Positions 33,987 through 41,591 of a stretch of 62,634 nt of DNA are shown here, piece after piece (position 1 is the first letter of the stretch; each line of letters begins with the position of its first letter). Under the pieces are notes generated by a model that made no database searches, was not told where the DNA came from, and saw only the letters and a program-made list of their open reading frames with translations. The translations under genes and the position numbers were made by a program. The stretch spans positions 1-62,634 of the forward strand of contig NZ_JAFFSX010000040.1 of assembly GCF_017948485.1 (NCBI RefSeq), in the 5' to 3' direction. This DNA is from Streptomyces sp. GESEQ-35 (GTDB lineage: Bacteria; Actinomycetota; Actinomycetes; Streptomycetales; Streptomycetaceae).

Positions 33987-34168
33987 GTCGTCTCCTGTCG
34001 TCCTGTCGGTTCTGCTGGTTCGTCCGGTGAACAGGGGTGACCGCTGGTGCGGCCATCCGGCTATCGACTGTACGGCCACTGCTGTGCTGCGGGCAGGCGC
34101 AACCGTAGTGATGTGCAGCGCTGTGCGGTGGTACGGCTCTCGTGCCTGCGGCGGTGCCGTGGTGCGGG

Positions 34169-35182
34169 CTAGTGCTTGGCGGGCAGGAAGCCCACCTTGT
34201 CGTACGCCTGGGAGAGAGTCTCCGCGGCGATGACGCGCGCCTTCTCCGCGCCCTTGGCCAGGATCGAGTCGAGCGTCTCCGGGTCGTCCAGATACTGCTG
34301 GGTGCGCTCGCGGAACGGCGTCACGAACTCGACCATGGCCTCGGCGAGGTCCGTCTTGAGCGCACCGTAGCCCTTCCCCTCGTACTTCTGCTCCAGTTCC
34401 GCGATACCGGCTCCGGTGAGGGTCGAGTAGATGGTGAGCAGGTTGCTGACGCCCGGCTTGTTCTCGGTGTCGTAGCGGATGACCGTGTCCGTGTCGGTGA
34501 CCGCGCTCTTGACCTTCTTGGCGGTGGCCTTGGGCTCGTCGAGCAGATTGATCAACCCCTTCGGGGTCGATGCCGACTTGCTCATCTTGATCGACGGGTC
34601 CTGGAGGTCGTAGATCTTCGCCGTCTCCTTGAGGATGTACGGCTTCGGGATCGTGAACGTCTCGCCGAAGCGGCCGTTGAAGCGCTCGGCGAGGTCGCGG
34701 GTCAGCTCGATGTGCTGGCGCTGATCCTCGCCGACCGGGACCTCGTTCGCCTGGTAGAGCAGGATGTCCGCGACCTGGAGGACCGGGTACGTGAAAAGGC
34801 CGACGCTGGCGCGGTCGGCGCCCTGCTTGGCGGACTTGTCCTTGAACTGGGTCATGCGGGACGCCTCACCGAAGCCGGTGAGGCAGTTCATGACCCAGGC
34901 GAGCTGGGCGTGCTCGGGGACATGGCTCTGGACGAACAGCGTGCAGCGCTCCGGGTCGAGCCCGGCGGCGAGGAGCTGGGCCGCGGCGAGGCGGGTGTTG
35001 GAACGCAGCTCCTTCGGGTCCTGCGGAACCGTGATCGCGTGCAGGTCGACGACCATGTAGAACGCGTCGTGGGTCTCCTGAAGGGCCACCCACTGGCGGA
35101 CGGCGCCGAGGTAGTTGCCGAGGTGGAACGAGCCTGCGGTGGGCTGGATTCCGGAGAGCACGCGAGGACGGTCTGAGGCCAT
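34169..35182 (-). CDS. trpS: Tryptophanyl-tRNA synthetase
   Basis: 337 aa from ATG 35182 (ATG 35191 is in frame three codons earlier). It is a class I synthetase of bacterial length, with the HIGH-equivalent segment IQPTAGSFHLGNYLGA at the N-terminus, the KMSKS loop (IKMSKSASTPKG, where the Lys-Met-Ser-Lys-Ser is complete) and VPVGEDQRQHIELTRDLAER in the catalytic domain. It charges tRNA-Trp. It is divergent from an ECF sigma operon. Streptomyces often carry a second, indolmycin-resistant TrpS; which type this is cannot be decided by eye. Confidence 0.95.
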   Translation of the reverse strand: MASDRPRVLSGIQPTAGSFHLGNYLGAVRQWVALQETHDAFYMVVDLHAITVPQDPKELRSNTRLAAAQLLAAGLDPERCTLFVQSHVPEHAQLAWVMNCLTGFGEASRMTQFKDKSAKQGADRASVGLFTYPVLQVADILLYQANEVPVGEDQRQHIELTRDLAERFNGRFGETFTIPKPYILKETAKIYDLQDPSIKMSKSASTPKGLINLLDEPKATAKKVKSAVTDTDTVIRYDTENKPGVSNLLTIYSTLTGAGIAELEQKYEGKGYGALKTDLAEAMVEFVTPFRERTQQYLDDPETLDSILAKGAEKARVIAAETLSQAYDKVGFLPAKH

Positions 35183-35247
35183 GTTCACCATTCTCTCAGG
35201 TCCCCGGGGGCGATCAGGAACTGGCTGAGAACTGGCCGGGAACAGAT

Positions 35248-35274
35248 GGGAACCGATCCGGCCCCGGCGGTGTA
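35248..35274 (+). promoter_or_regulatory. Candidate ECF-sigma promoter upstream of the sigma gene at 35283
   Basis: GGGAACC (35248-35254), then 15 bases, then GTGTA (35270-35274). The same pair with the same spacing is found at 36760-36786. GGAAC with a downstream GT-rich -10 is a usual ECF promoter form, so the sigma factor probably transcribes its own gene. A second GGGAAC lies 10 bases upstream at 35238. Confidence 0.65.
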
Positions 35275-35282
35275 ACAAGACT

Positions 35283-35885
35283 GTGAGGACGCGGGAGGGG
35301 GGCCGCATCGTCGATGAGGCCGCGGTGATCGCACGCGTACGCGCCGGAGAGCCGGAGGCGTATGCGGAGCTGGTGCGGGCCCATACAGGCATCGCGCTGC
35401 GTGCGGCTGCGGCGCTCGGGGCGGGTGCGGACGCGGAAGACGTGGTGCAGCAGGCCTTCGTGAAGGCGTACTGCGCGCTGGGACGGTTCAGGGACGACGC
35501 GGCGTTCAAGCCCTGGCTGCTGTCGATCGTCGCCAATGAGACGAGGAACACGGTGCGGACGGCGGCGCGCCAGCGCACGCTGGCCGGCCGTGAGGCGTCG
35601 TTCGTGGAGGCGGAGCCGCTGATACCGGAATCGGCGGACCCCGCGGTCGCCGCCCTGGAGATAGAGCGCCGGGTGGCGCTACAGGCCGCCCTGGAGCAGC
35701 TGAGCGAGGAGCACCGCCTGGTCGTCACCTACCGCTATCTGCTGGAGATGGACGAGTCGGAGACGGCCCAGGCCCTGGGCTGGCCCCGGGGCACGGTGAA
35801 GTCCCGGCTCAACCGCGCACTGCGGAAGCTGGGCAGACTGCTGCCGGATTTCCAGCCTCGGGAAGGAGGTGATGAGCATGAGTGA
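35283..35885 (+). CDS. ECF-type RNA polymerase sigma factor
   Basis: 200 aa from GTG 35283, which lies only eight bases after the putative -10, so the message may be nearly leaderless. Region 2 includes ALGAGADAEDVVQQAFVKAY and FKPWLLSIVANETRNTVR. Region 4 includes LEQLSEEHRLVVTYRYLLEM and ALGWPRGTVKSRLNRALRKL. It overlaps the downstream membrane protein gene by eight bases. It is unrelated in detail to the pair near 3-4 kb. Confidence 0.92.
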   Translation: MRTREGGRIVDEAAVIARVRAGEPEAYAELVRAHTGIALRAAAALGAGADAEDVVQQAFVKAYCALGRFRDDAAFKPWLLSIVANETRNTVRTAARQRTLAGREASFVEAEPLIPESADPAVAALEIERRVALQAALEQLSEEHRLVVTYRYLLEMDESETAQALGWPRGTVKSRLNRALRKLGRLLPDFQPREGGDEHE

Positions 35886-36747
35886 CGGACGGGATGCGTA
35901 CGACGACCGGGACGGCGGTCGGCGACGCGGCGACGGCGCACGGCTGCCGGAGGAGCTGCGCGCGCTGGGGCGGTCGCTGGACCGGCCCGGGGCCGACGGT
36001 TCCGAGACGATGGTCGAGCGGGTGCTCCAGCAGATACTGACCGAGCACGCGCCCGTGCCGGTGGCCGAGCCGCCGGGCGCCGGTGAGCGGCTGCGGGCGG
36101 CCCGGCGGTGGACGCGGGTGCGGTGGCGTTCGCTGACCGCGGCCCTGTGCGGTCTGCTGACGGTGCTGATGCTCACGCCTCCGGTGCGGGCCGCGGTCTA
36201 CGACTGGTTCAGCTTCGGCGGGATCGAGGTGCGGTACGACCCGTCGGCGGTGCCTTCTCCCGGCGCCGAGGTGCCCGGCTGCGGGACGTCGGTGTCGCTC
36301 GGGGAGGCGGAGCGGCGAACCGGGTTCGCGCCGCTGGTGCCGGACGCGTTCGGCACCCCGGACGCGGTGGCGGTGACGGACGAGCCGCAGGGGCGGTTCC
36401 TGGTGACGCTGTGCCGGCGGGAGGACGGGCGCACGATCCGGCTGGACGAGTACCCGGCCCGCCTGGACGTCGCCTTCGCCAAGGCCGTGCGCGAACAGCC
36501 GGAGTGGCTCCAGCTGAGCGGCGGCCCGTCGGACTGGGCCCTGTGGTTCCCGCGGCCGCATCTGCTGAGCTTCTGGCTGGTGGACGAGGACGGCGACCGC
36601 TACACGCGCAAGGAGCGGACGGCCGGTCCGACGCTGCTGTGGATGCACCGGACGCACGGCGAGGACGTGACGCTGCGGCTGGAGGGGATCACGTCGAAGG
36701 AGCGGGCGGTGGAGATCGCGAAGTCGCTCGAGAAATCCTGGGAATAG
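35878..36747 (+). CDS. Putative anti-sigma factor (single-TM)
   Basis: 289 aa from ATG 35878, with AGGAGG eight bases upstream inside the sigma gene. The cytoplasmic N-terminus (about 1-80) has a helical VERVLQQILTEHA segment. One membrane helix follows (RSLTAALCGLLTVLMLTPPV, about 84-103), then an outer domain of about 185 residues with two cysteines (VPGCGTSVSLG, VTLCRREDG). Coupling to the sigma gene and the topology suggest anti-sigma function. No zinc-binding ZAS motif is present. Confidence 0.7.
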   Translation: MSDGRDAYDDRDGGRRRGDGARLPEELRALGRSLDRPGADGSETMVERVLQQILTEHAPVPVAEPPGAGERLRAARRWTRVRWRSLTAALCGLLTVLMLTPPVRAAVYDWFSFGGIEVRYDPSAVPSPGAEVPGCGTSVSLGEAERRTGFAPLVPDAFGTPDAVAVTDEPQGRFLVTLCRREDGRTIRLDEYPARLDVAFAKAVREQPEWLQLSGGPSDWALWFPRPHLLSFWLVDEDGDRYTRKERTAGPTLLWMHRTHGEDVTLRLEGITSKERAVEIAKSLEKSWE

Positions 36748-36759
36748 TGCGGGAGAGAT

Positions 36760-36786
36760 GGGAACCCCGGCGGGTCGGGCGGTGTA
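36760..36786 (+). promoter_or_regulatory. Second candidate promoter of the same ECF sigma factor
   Basis: GATGGGAACC, 11 bases, GGCGGTGTA: identical in both boxes and spacing to the site before the sigma gene. GGGAACC is at 36760-36766 and GTGTA at 36782-36786, 55 bases before the ATG of the next gene. The sigma factor therefore likely drives the 36841-38353 gene pair directly. Confidence 0.65.
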
Positions 36787-36840
36787 CCAGAAGTGACACG
36801 CGGCTCGCGGACGAGCCGCACTGGACCGCTGGGGGACTCC

Positions 36841-37548
36841 ATGGTGAGGATTCGTCAACTAATCGCTACAGCAGGGATGTTGGGCGCCGTCCTGGCTCCG
36901 ACGCTGCTGTGGGCACCGCCCGCGTCTGCCGGGGGACCGACGAGCGTGCTCGTGGTCTCGCCGACCACCCAGCAGGCCGTGGGGCTCTACGCCATATCTC
37001 CGGAGTACGGCCGACTGCAGAAACTGCTCGATCAGTCGGGCAGCGGTCCCGACGCAGACGCGCAGGCTCGTGAGCTCGCCGCCGGCTCGGGCGACCAGGT
37101 CAACATCACATGGATGATCCACGACGTGACGCCCTGGCGGCAGGACACCGTGCTGGTGGGCAACGCCGGGGACATATTGATCAACACGGCAGTGGGCACG
37201 CCTCCCGAAGGAAGCGACCAGTGGCACAGGCCTCAGCAGCCGACGCAGCTGCGTGCCCTGCTCACAAGGGTGGGCGTGATCGGCAAGGCCGCGGACCAGG
37301 GATCCGTCGGCGTCGCCCCGATACCCGACGAGTCGACCGAGGCCGCTGCGGGCACGGACGACGCGGCCACCACAACCCGGGCAACCGCCACGGGCTCGAC
37401 CGATGACACCGAGTGGTGGTGGGCGCTCCCGGGCGCGGCGGCGGGAGCCGTGCTGGCGCTGGTACTGCGACCGTTCGCCTCGCGGATGCTGCCCCTGCCG
37501 CAGCTGCGCGGGGAGCCAGGTCCACGGCAGGAGCTGCGCGACATCTGA
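36841..37548 (+). CDS. Secreted protein with C-terminal membrane anchor
   Basis: 235 aa from ATG 36841 (GGGGGA upstream). The signal peptide is LIATAGMLGAVLAPTLLWAPPASAGG. An outer domain of about 140 residues follows (ISPEYGRLQKLLDQSG, WMIHDVTPWRQDTVLVG), then an Ala/Thr linker, a helix (WWALPGAAAGAVLALVLRPF) and a short tail ending GPRQELRDI. The next gene has the same layout and tail. The family is unknown to me. It is probably a target of the adjacent ECF sigma factor. Confidence 0.75.
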   Translation: MVRIRQLIATAGMLGAVLAPTLLWAPPASAGGPTSVLVVSPTTQQAVGLYAISPEYGRLQKLLDQSGSGPDADAQARELAAGSGDQVNITWMIHDVTPWRQDTVLVGNAGDILINTAVGTPPEGSDQWHRPQQPTQLRALLTRVGVIGKAADQGSVGVAPIPDESTEAAAGTDDAATTTRATATGSTDDTEWWWALPGAAAGAVLALVLRPFASRMLPLPQLRGEPGPRQELRDI

Positions 37549-37618
37549 GGTCGGTGAATCAGCCGGGAGATCGGTAGCTCAGGAGAGGGGGACAGCTGTG
37601 AGATCGGGAGGGGGACGA

Positions 37619-38353
37619 ATGCCACACCGTCGCAGACGCGCGATGAGGCGACTCGCCGCGCTGGCACCGGTGCCGATGGCGCTGGCTCTGTTCACCGCGC
37701 CCGCCGTGGCCGCACCGGGACCGGGCGGGGACATCCCCGACCTGGCGATCGTGACGGTGAGCGGCACGGGCCGGACCACGGTGCTGCGCTCCGGCGAGCG
37801 GGAGTTCGCCGATCTCTGGCAACTGCTTCAGCCCACCTACATCGGGACTGAGCGGGTGCCGGACGCATGGTTCGAGGACGGCCGGTATCCGCCGGTGCGG
37901 ATCATCGTGGTCTGGGGGATGACGGGGATCGGCGGCTGGCCGCAGTCCAACCGGCCGCCGGGCGGTGATGTGGCCTTGCAACGGCAGGACCAGCTGTTCC
38001 TGGCCGGGGACGGCACTCCCTGGGTCCGCTCGGATCCGGCGCCGGACGTGCAGGACGACGACATCCGCTGGCACCGGGCGCCACGCTCGGTCTTCGCGGA
38101 CCTGAACCGGACGGGGCTGCTCGGCACGGTCGACGACGGGGCGGCCTTGGATACGGGTTCGGCAGAGGACGGCGCGGGCAGGGCTGGTGACACGCCCGTA
38201 CAGGGGTCGGGCGATGTCTGGTGGGCTCTGCCGGGGCTGGCCGTCGGGTTCGTGACCGGTGTCGGCGGCACGCTGCTGATACGCCGCGCGGCGGCCGGGC
38301 ACGAGGCCGGGCCGCCGCGGGACGGGCCACGACAGGAGCTGATCGATCTTTGA
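37619..38353 (+). CDS. Secreted protein with C-terminal membrane anchor, paralogue of the preceding gene product
   Basis: 244 aa from ATG 37619 with GGGAGGGGG upstream (GTG 37598 is possible). The signal peptide spans about 8-35 (LAALAPVPMALALFTAPAVA). The outer domain holds LWQLLQPTYIGTERVPDAWF and RIIVVWGMTGIGGWPQSNRP. The C-terminal helix is WWALPGLAVGFVTGVGGTLL and the tail ends GPRQELIDL. Helix and tail clearly match the previous protein. Co-transcription is likely (70-base gap). Function unknown. Confidence 0.75.
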   Translation: MPHRRRRAMRRLAALAPVPMALALFTAPAVAAPGPGGDIPDLAIVTVSGTGRTTVLRSGEREFADLWQLLQPTYIGTERVPDAWFEDGRYPPVRIIVVWGMTGIGGWPQSNRPPGGDVALQRQDQLFLAGDGTPWVRSDPAPDVQDDDIRWHRAPRSVFADLNRTGLLGTVDDGAALDTGSAEDGAGRAGDTPVQGSGDVWWALPGLAVGFVTGVGGTLLIRRAAAGHEAGPPRDGPRQELIDL

Positions 38354-38359
38354 GCCCGG

Positions 38360-38389
38360 TCGATCGGCCTCCGGGGGGAGGCCGATCGA
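38360..38389 (+). terminator. Terminator after the ECF-regulated gene pair
   Basis: Perfect 13-bp inverted repeat TCGATCGGCCTCC (38360-38372) and its complement (38377-38389) with a GGGG loop, starting six bases past the stop codon. Confidence 0.75.
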
Positions 38390-38629
38390 GGAGACGGGTC
38401 CGGGGCTTTGGCCATGGACGCCGGTCGAGGGGACCGGTCCCGTGGGTGGGCTCGGTCACGGGCGCCGATCGACGAGACGGGTGCGCGGCTTCGGCCACCG
38501 GTGCTGGTCGAGGAGACCGGTCCCGTCGGTGAGCTCGGCCACGGACGCCGATCGACGAGACAGGTCCGCGGCTTCGGCCATGGACGCCGATCCAGGGGAC
38601 CCGTCCCGTCCGTGGCCTCGGCTGTGGAC
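38381..38629. repeat. 83-bp higher-order tandem repeat, three copies
   Basis: Two related units alternate: a 39-base unit (starting GCCGATCGA.GAGAC.GGT) and a 44-base unit (starting GC.GGTCGAGG.GACCGGTCCC, diverged in the last copy), giving 83-base periods at 38381-38463, 38464-38546 and 38547-38629, with a partial fourth to about 38645. It fills the space between the convergent 38353 and glyA (38643) stops. Frames through it are open, but codon usage follows the repeat, not a protein. Confidence 0.8.
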
Positions 38630-38642
38630 GTCGGTCGGGGCG

Positions 38643-40094
38643 TCAGCCCAGGTCGATCTCCGGGTACAGCGGGAAGCCGGCCACGAGGTCGGTGGCGCGG
38701 TGGGAGATCTCTTCCGCGACCTTGGGGTCGAGGACGTGAGCTGCCTTGGAGGGGGCGCCCGACTTGGTGGTGCCGGGTTCCGTGGTGGTGAGGACGCGGT
38801 CGATGAGGCCGGCGACCTCGTCCATCTCGGCGGTGCCCAGGCCACGGGTGGTCAGAGCGGGGGTGCCGATGCGGATACCGGAGGTGTACCAGGCGCCGTT
38901 GGGGTCGGCCGGGATGGCGTTGCGGTTGGTGACGATGCCGGAGTCGAGAAGGGCGGCCTCGGCCTGGCGGCCAGTGAGGCCGTAGGAGGAGCCGACGTCG
39001 ATCAGGTTGAGGTGGTTGTCGGTGCCGCCGGTCACCAGGGTCGCGCCTCGGCGCATCAGGCCTTCGGCAAGGGCTCGGGAGTTGTCGACGATGCGCTGGG
39101 CGTAGTCCTGGAAGGAGGGCTGACGGGCCTCGGCGAGGGCGACGGCCTTGGCGGCCATGACGTGCGGGAGCGGGCCGCCGAGGACCATCGGGCAGCCGCG
39201 GTCGACCTGGTCCTTGAGGGAGTCGTCGCACAGGACCATGCCGCCGCGGGGGCCGCGGAGGGACTTGTGGGTGGTGGTGGTGACGATCTGGGCGTGCGGG
39301 ACCGGGTCGAAGTCACCGGTGAGGACCTTGCCGGCCACCAGGCCCGCGAAGTGGGCCATGTCCACCATCAGGGTCGCCCCGACCTCGTCGGCGATCTCGC
39401 GCATGATCCGGAAGTTCACGAGACGGGGGTAGGCGGAGTAGCCGGCGACGATGATCAGCGGCTTGAACTCGCGGGCAGACACCCGCAGCGCCTCGTAGTC
39501 GATCAGGCCGGTGGCCGGGTCGGTGCCGTAGGAGCGCTGGTCGAACATCTTGCCGGAGATGTTCGGGCGGAAGCCGTGGGTGAGGTGGCCGCCGGCGTCC
39601 AGGGACATGCCGAGCATGCGCTGGTTGCCGAAGGCCTGGCGGAGCTCGGCCCAGTCGGCCTCGGAGAGGTCGTTGACCTGGCGGACGCCGGCCTTCTCCA
39701 GGGCGGGGGCCTCGACGCGGGCGGCGAGGACGGACCAGAAGGCGACGAGGTTGGCGTCGATACCGGAGTGCGGCTGGACGTAGGCGTGGCGGGCGCCGAA
39801 GAGCTCGCGGGCGTGCTCGGCGGCGAGGGCCTCGACGGTGTCGACGTTGCGGCAGCCGGCGTAGAAGCGGCGGCCGATGGTGCCCTCGGCGTACTTGTCG
39901 CTGAACCAGTTGCCCATGGCGAGCAGGGTGGCCGGGGAGGCGTAGTTCTCGGAGGCGATCAGCTTGAGCATCTCGCGCTGGTCGTGCACCTCCTGGCCGA
40001 TGGCGTCGGCGACGCGCGGCTCGACGGCGCGGATCACGTCGAGGGCGGCGCGGAAGGCGGTGGACTCGGTGGAGAGGGGCTGCTGCTCTGACAT
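38643..40094 (-). CDS. glyA: Serine hydroxymethyltransferase
   Basis: 483 aa, longer than the usual 420, as in one actinobacterial subclass with an insert near residues 135-205. Start ATG 40094 has GGAGG before it. Substrate segments include LIASENYASPATLLAMGN and EGTIGRRFYAGC, and the PLP lysine lies in VTTTTHKSLRGPRGG. It converts serine and tetrahydrofolate to glycine and 5,10-methylene-tetrahydrofolate. The 5' leader carries a ZTP riboswitch, so expression should rise when purine one-carbon flux is limiting. Confidence 0.96.
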   Translation of the reverse strand: MSEQQPLSTESTAFRAALDVIRAVEPRVADAIGQEVHDQREMLKLIASENYASPATLLAMGNWFSDKYAEGTIGRRFYAGCRNVDTVEALAAEHARELFGARHAYVQPHSGIDANLVAFWSVLAARVEAPALEKAGVRQVNDLSEADWAELRQAFGNQRMLGMSLDAGGHLTHGFRPNISGKMFDQRSYGTDPATGLIDYEALRVSAREFKPLIIVAGYSAYPRLVNFRIMREIADEVGATLMVDMAHFAGLVAGKVLTGDFDPVPHAQIVTTTTHKSLRGPRGGMVLCDDSLKDQVDRGCPMVLGGPLPHVMAAKAVALAEARQPSFQDYAQRIVDNSRALAEGLMRRGATLVTGGTDNHLNLIDVGSSYGLTGRQAEAALLDSGIVTNRNAIPADPNGAWYTSGIRIGTPALTTRGLGTAEMDEVAGLIDRVLTTTEPGTTKSGAPSKAAHVLDPKVAEEISHRATDLVAGFPLYPEIDLG

Positions 40095-40142
40095 GTGGTC
40101 GGCCTCCGGGCGGCGTGGCTGAAGTGGTCACGGTTCACGGTT

Positions 40143-40250
40143 CGGCCCAGGCGCACGGCACTCGCTCGTCAGGCCCAGGGGTCAGGCCCGAGAGGGCCGC
40201 TCCCCGATGGTCGGTCCCATCCCAGCACGCCAGTCACGGCCCGCGATCAG
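40143..40250 (-). promoter_or_regulatory. ZTP (pfl) riboswitch upstream of glyA
   Basis: Read on the minus strand, the leader contains the conserved blocks of the pfl RNA in order: GCGGGCCGTGACTGGCG (40244 to 40228), then GGGATGGGACC..CCATCGGGGAGCG, a variable arm, and GCGCCTGGGCC (40154 to 40144), which forms the pseudoknot. The last block ends about 49 bases before the glyA ATG. This class senses ZTP/AICAR-type signals of folate shortage and is known from glyA, purH and folD leaders. Block boundaries are by eye. Confidence 0.85.
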
Positions 40251-40338
40251 CCTACCGGGCGCATGAGTCGGCTTGGCTCCCGCGTCCGGCATCCGAGCGA
40301 CGATAGGAAGGGGGTCCGCCTCATGTTCGGGAGTTGCC

Positions 40339-41544
40339 GTGACCGTTACGGAAAGCCTCATCGAAGCCGCCGACGCCCACAGCGCGCACAACTACCACCC
40401 GCTGCCGGTCGTCATGGCGACGGCGGACGGGGCGTGGATGACGGATGTCGAGGGGCGGCGGTATCTGGATCTGCTGGCCGGGTATTCGGCGCTCAACTTC
40501 GGTCACCGCAACCGGAGGCTGATCGATGCGGCGAAGGCGCAGTTGGAGCGGGTGACGCTGACGTCGCGGGCGTTTCATCACGACCGGTTCGCCGCGTTCT
40601 GCACGGAGCTGGCCGAACTGTGCGGCATGGAGATGGTGCTGCCGATGAACACGGGCACGGAAGCGGTGGAGACGGCCGTGAAGACGGCCCGGAAGTGGGG
40701 GTACCGGACCAAGGGCGTGCCGGCGGAGATGGCGAAGATCGTGGTCGCGGGCGGCAACTTCCACGGCCGTACGACGACGATCATCAGCTTCTCCACGGAT
40801 CCCGAGGCGCGCGCGGACTTCGGGCCGTACACGCCGGGCTTCGCGATCGTGCCGTACGGGGATCTGACGGCGATGCGGGATGCGATGACCGAGAACACGG
40901 TGGCGGTGCTGTTGGAGCCGATCCAGGGCGAGTCGGGGGTGATCGTGCCGCCGCCGGGTTATCTGCCGGCGGTGCGGGAGCTGGCGCGGGAGCGGAACGT
41001 CCTCTTCATCGCCGACGAGATCCAGTCGGGGCTGGGGCGGACCGGACGTACCTTCGCGTGCGAGCACGAGGGGGTGGTGCCCGATATGTATGTGCTGGGG
41101 AAGGCCCTCGGCGGTGGTGTCGTCCCGGTGTCGGCGGTCGTGTCCAGTGCCGAGGTGCTGGGGGTGTTCCGGCCCGGGGAGCACGGGTCGACGTTCGGCG
41201 GGAATCCGCTGGCCTGTGCGGTGGCGCTGGAGGTGCTCGCGATGCTGCGGACGGGCGAGTTCCAGGCGCGGGCCACGGAGCTGGGCGACCATCTCCAGCG
41301 GGAACTGGCGGCGCTGCTCGGCACGGGACGGGTGACGGAGGTGCGGGGGCGCGGGCTGTGGGCGGGTGTCGACATCGCCCGGGCGTACGGGACGGGGCGG
41401 GAGGTGTCCGAAAAGCTGATGGACCGGGGTGTGCTGGTGAAGGACACCCATGGGACGACGATCCGGATCGCGCCGCCGCTGGTGATCGGGAAGGAGGACC
41501 TGGACTGGGGGCTCGCACAGCTGCGGGGTGTCCTGGAGTCGTAG
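40339..41544 (+). CDS. rocD: Ornithine aminotransferase
   Basis: 401 aa from GTG 40339, preceded by GGGAG; the open frame upstream overlaps the glyA leader and is not used. It is a class III PLP aminotransferase, with substrate/PLP segments LLAGYSALNFGHRN, MNTGTEAVETAVKTARKWGY, IVVAGGNFHGRTTT, LFIADEIQSGLGRTG and the PLP lysine in VLGKALGGGVVPVS. The wording NFGHRN and GTEAVETAVK is typical of OAT. It converts ornithine and 2-oxoglutarate to glutamate semialdehyde and glutamate. Confidence 0.93.
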   Translation: MTVTESLIEAADAHSAHNYHPLPVVMATADGAWMTDVEGRRYLDLLAGYSALNFGHRNRRLIDAAKAQLERVTLTSRAFHHDRFAAFCTELAELCGMEMVLPMNTGTEAVETAVKTARKWGYRTKGVPAEMAKIVVAGGNFHGRTTTIISFSTDPEARADFGPYTPGFAIVPYGDLTAMRDAMTENTVAVLLEPIQGESGVIVPPPGYLPAVRELARERNVLFIADEIQSGLGRTGRTFACEHEGVVPDMYVLGKALGGGVVPVSAVVSSAEVLGVFRPGEHGSTFGGNPLACAVALEVLAMLRTGEFQARATELGDHLQRELAALLGTGRVTEVRGRGLWAGVDIARAYGTGREVSEKLMDRGVLVKDTHGTTIRIAPPLVIGKEDLDWGLAQLRGVLES

Positions 41545-41591
41545 GGCACACACCCCTCGTGAGCGGCCGGGCGGCCGCCCCCGTCAGGCCG

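Noticed and set aside
38408..38791. Protein-coding interpretation of the 83-bp repeat frames
   Set aside because: Several frames on both strands are open because the period and base composition avoid stops. The translated text simply repeats, overlaps the glyA 3' end and lacks a start signal.
38442..40091. 549-codon plus-strand frame opposite glyA
   Set aside because: Its Gly/Val/Asp-rich translation is the mirror of glyA codons in a high-GC genome, and it runs through the tandem repeat. No domain or ribosome binding site is present.
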